From assembly GCA_026914095.1 (NCBI GenBank), contig JAPPIY010000022.1:1-7105 (forward strand): DNA of 7,105 bases, given 5' to 3'. The notes under the pieces are model-generated. The model was not told the origin of the DNA and did not search any database. It worked only from the letters and a program-made list of their open reading frames with translations. Positions 5,603-7,105 of the stretch are shown piece by piece (position 1 is the first letter of the stretch; every line of letters starts with the position of its first letter). The stretch is from Oligoflexia bacterium (GTDB lineage: Bacteria > Bdellovibrionota > Bdellovibrionia > Bdellovibrionales > UBA1609). Position numbers and translations under genes: made by a program.

Positions 5603-5983
5603 TTATAAAGTTATATTACTTTTTGGAACAAATAAAGGTGGTAAACTATGCCAAATTATATGTCCATTCTTGATCCAATAATGACACCTGCAAGGAGAAT
5701 CAATTACATGCACAGAGGGAGTAATGGACACAGCACCACTTGCCTCTTTTTTAATAGACCATCTTTTTTTAAATTGTTTGGAAATCTCTAAGTGAATGAT
5801 TTTTTTACATTTTTTTTTTGGACAAGTAACAGCGGCATAAAAAGGGTGTTCATGACCTCCTATTATATAAATTGTATTTTTATTTGTTTGTTCGGGCAAA
5901 TCTTCCACCCATTTTGTTTTATATTGCCTTAAACGCTCAAATAAATTAAGTATTGATAGAAGAATTTTTTTAATTTTTATCAC
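5603..5983 (-). CDS. DUF6527 family protein (zinc-binding, ubiquitin-like operon component)
   Basis: 126 residues. A basic/hydrophobic N-terminal helix (1-20) leads into KTKWVEDLPEQ, then NTIYIIGGHEHPFYAAVTCP. The putative metal ligands are C54 and C59 (CPKKKC), then C98, C100 and H101 (SPCRCHYWIKNGHIIW). The order VEDLP..., IYIIGG..., CP...IHLEI..., W...GAVSITPSV..., CRCH.WI is the DUF6527 pattern as I know it, usually CPCGC at the first cluster. Family members sit beside E1/JAB genes in bacterial ubiquitin-like conjugation loci; their biochemical role is not settled to my knowledge. The start is GTG at 5981-5983, with AAAAGGGA abutting it, a poor spacing. There is no ATG near, and an ATT three codons in is better spaced. 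The gene overlaps the E1 gene by 14 bases, so translation is coupled. Confidence 0.85.
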   Translation of the reverse strand: MIKIKKILLSILNLFERLRQYKTKWVEDLPEQTNKNTIYIIGGHEHPFYAAVTCPKKKCKKIIHLEISKQFKKRWSIKKEASGAVSITPSVHVIDSPCRCHYWIKNGHIIWHSLPPLFVPKSNITL

Positions 5984-7105
5984 TCCCTTTTAATTTTTGA
6001 ATAAGAAAACTTTTTTCTCCCATTCCAAGATATCTCTTAAAAATCGCGGAAGGCTTTTTTCCGGCTTTTTCATTTAAATAATATCCTTGAACGAGTTGAA
6101 ACTTTTGAATATCAAATTCTGAGTTGTCATCTAAGCGAAACGCATGTAGACGAGCTAAAAAGTCATTGAATGAAAGACAAGCTGCCTGCATATTAACTGA
6201 TATTACTGCTGGCTGATCTTCTTCAACATTTTTTAAATAGCCTGTCATTTTATTTTTTTCATAATAATTTTTATCACTCTTTTTCCAATCTTCTGAAGTT
6301 AATTGGTCACTTGTATAAACTCCTCTTTCTATTAAACTGCTGTTTTCCGGGTGTATATAATGAGTAGCAACATCAGCTTGATTTACCCCTTCTTTACTAT
6401 CAGCTTCAAGATAAACTCCAATATCAAAATAAGGAATAAAATACGCTGTTGCTATACTCTCTAAATGATACCTGCCTATCGCTGAATCTACACAACCAAA
6501 AATAATATCACAATCAGCTAAGGCTTCTATAACTTCCTTATTATTAGTATCTTTAATATAAGTATCTACCTTTGTATCTATTTCTATTTCTAAAATGGAT
6601 TTTTTAAGTAATTCTACTTTATGGATTTTATTTTTAGCGTCCTTTTTTTTTGCATTTATTATACGATTAAGATTTTTTTCTTCTATAATGTCAGGATCAA
6701 CTAAAATCAATTGTCCTATGCAGTTTCTCACTAAAAGCTCAACAATAATACTTCCTGTTCCAGAACACCCAACCACACCAACTTTTAAATCTCTTAAAAG
6801 CTTAAAAGTTCCTTTTCCAAAAGTTTGAGAAACTTTTAAGCCATAGCTAGAAATTTTATCTTTTATTTCAGATTGTTTCCAGATTTTGATATTTTCACCA
6901 ACAATTGAAACTTTTTGAATTGCATTAAATGAGCCTTTCTTATTAACAGTTCTAGCGATAATTTTTCCACTAGGCAACATAATAGCCGATCCATTTGGTC
7001 TGTTATCATCAAACCAATGATTTATTGAATAAAACATTTCTTTGTCATTCTTATCATCAGTTTTAGAAAATTTGTCATATCCGTTAGGGTGGCTATGTAT
7101 AGTAA
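5970..7105 (-). CDS. JAB/JAMM peptidase-E1 (ThiF) fusion, 5' end cut by window edge
   Basis: The frame is open across the right edge; 377 residues are visible, so an ATG at 7035-7037 is internal. Numbering from the first whole codon, residues 3-16 (HSHPNGYDKFSKTD) fit the JAMM zinc motif HxHx7SxxD, a desumoylase/deubiquitinase-type metallopeptidase; its upstream Glu is outside. Residues 105-310 are the E1 adenylation fold: GVVGCSGTGS (109-118) binds ATP, LVDPD has the ribose Asp (136), NLNR (144-147) gives the arginine finger, and GCVDS follows (D206). The conserved helix ISVNMQAACLSFNDFLARL comes near 301-319. It would activate a ubiquitin-like protein by C-terminal adenylation, and the JAB part would trim or remove it. 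Where relatives read PC.xC.RGV, this one reads NSSLIERGV, so the usual cysteine is missing. It overlaps DUF6527 by 14 bases. Confidence 0.92.
   Translation of the reverse strand, partial: TIHSHPNGYDKFSKTDDKNDKEMFYSINHWFDDNRPNGSAIMLPSGKIIARTVNKKGSFNAIQKVSIVGENIKIWKQSEIKDKISSYGLKVSQTFGKGTFKLLRDLKVGVVGCSGTGSIIVELLVRNCIGQLILVDPDIIEEKNLNRIINAKKKDAKNKIHKVELLKKSILEIEIDTKVDTYIKDTNNKEVIEALADCDIIFGCVDSAIGRYHLESIATAYFIPYFDIGVYLEADSKEGVNQADVATHYIHPENSSLIERGVYTSDQLTSEDWKKSDKNYYEKNKMTGYLKNVEEDQPAVISVNMQAACLSFNDFLARLHAFRLDDNSEFDIQKFQLVQGYYLNEKAGKKPSAIFKRYLGMGEKSFLIQKLKGSDKN

Noticed and set aside
7035..7037. ATG at 7037 as the start of the E1 gene
   Set aside because: The frame stays open to the edge and encodes the JAMM motif upstream, so this Met is internal.
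1..7105. CRISPR array
   Set aside because: No series of regularly spaced direct repeats was found on either strand.

Overview
The window is AT-rich bacterial DNA with Shine-Dalgarno-led genes, standard stop codons and AGA/AAA-rich codon use. Nothing in it fixes a genus. It looks like accessory DNA: one edge of an integrative element on the left, a long structured non-coding stretch, scattered single genes, and the distal part of a ubiquitin-like operon on the right. At least two genes carry a frame interruption.

Left (1-1332, minus strand): a tyrosine recombinase cut by the left edge. Upstream of it, with stop and start overlapping, is a small excisionase-type helix-turn-helix protein. The integrase ribosome-binding site lies in the loop of a hairpin at this junction, which suggests translational coupling.

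Middle-left (1333-2548): about 1.2 kb without a convincing gene but full of structure. It holds a perfect 25-bp inverted repeat around a nearly G-free segment, a 28-bp-stem hairpin, and a cluster of four alternating TGAGCAG motifs that can pair in two mutually exclusive ways. A sigma70-type promoter follows at 2401-2428.

Centre (2549-4571): on the plus strand a 55-residue charged protein overlaps the start of a HAD-superfamily phosphatase. The HAD frame is broken at CTT TGA, the same hexamer as the RF2 (prfB) +1 frameshift site, and resumes in the +1 frame with the rest of the domain intact. Convergent to it on the minus strand is a DUF3782-like, PD-(D/E)XK-fold protein whose expected catalytic lysine is glutamine.

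Right (4602-7105, minus strand): a JAMM/JAB-protease-E1 (ThiF) fusion, cut at its 5' end by the right edge, overlaps a DUF6527 protein. An unrecognised gene follows, interrupted by a 40-bp palindrome. Removing exactly those 40 bases restores one open frame. JAB-E1 plus DUF6527 is the signature of bacterial ubiquitin-like conjugation operons. The Ubl and E2 partners, if present, would lie beyond 7105.

All statements come from hand translation and pattern reading; no database search was possible.
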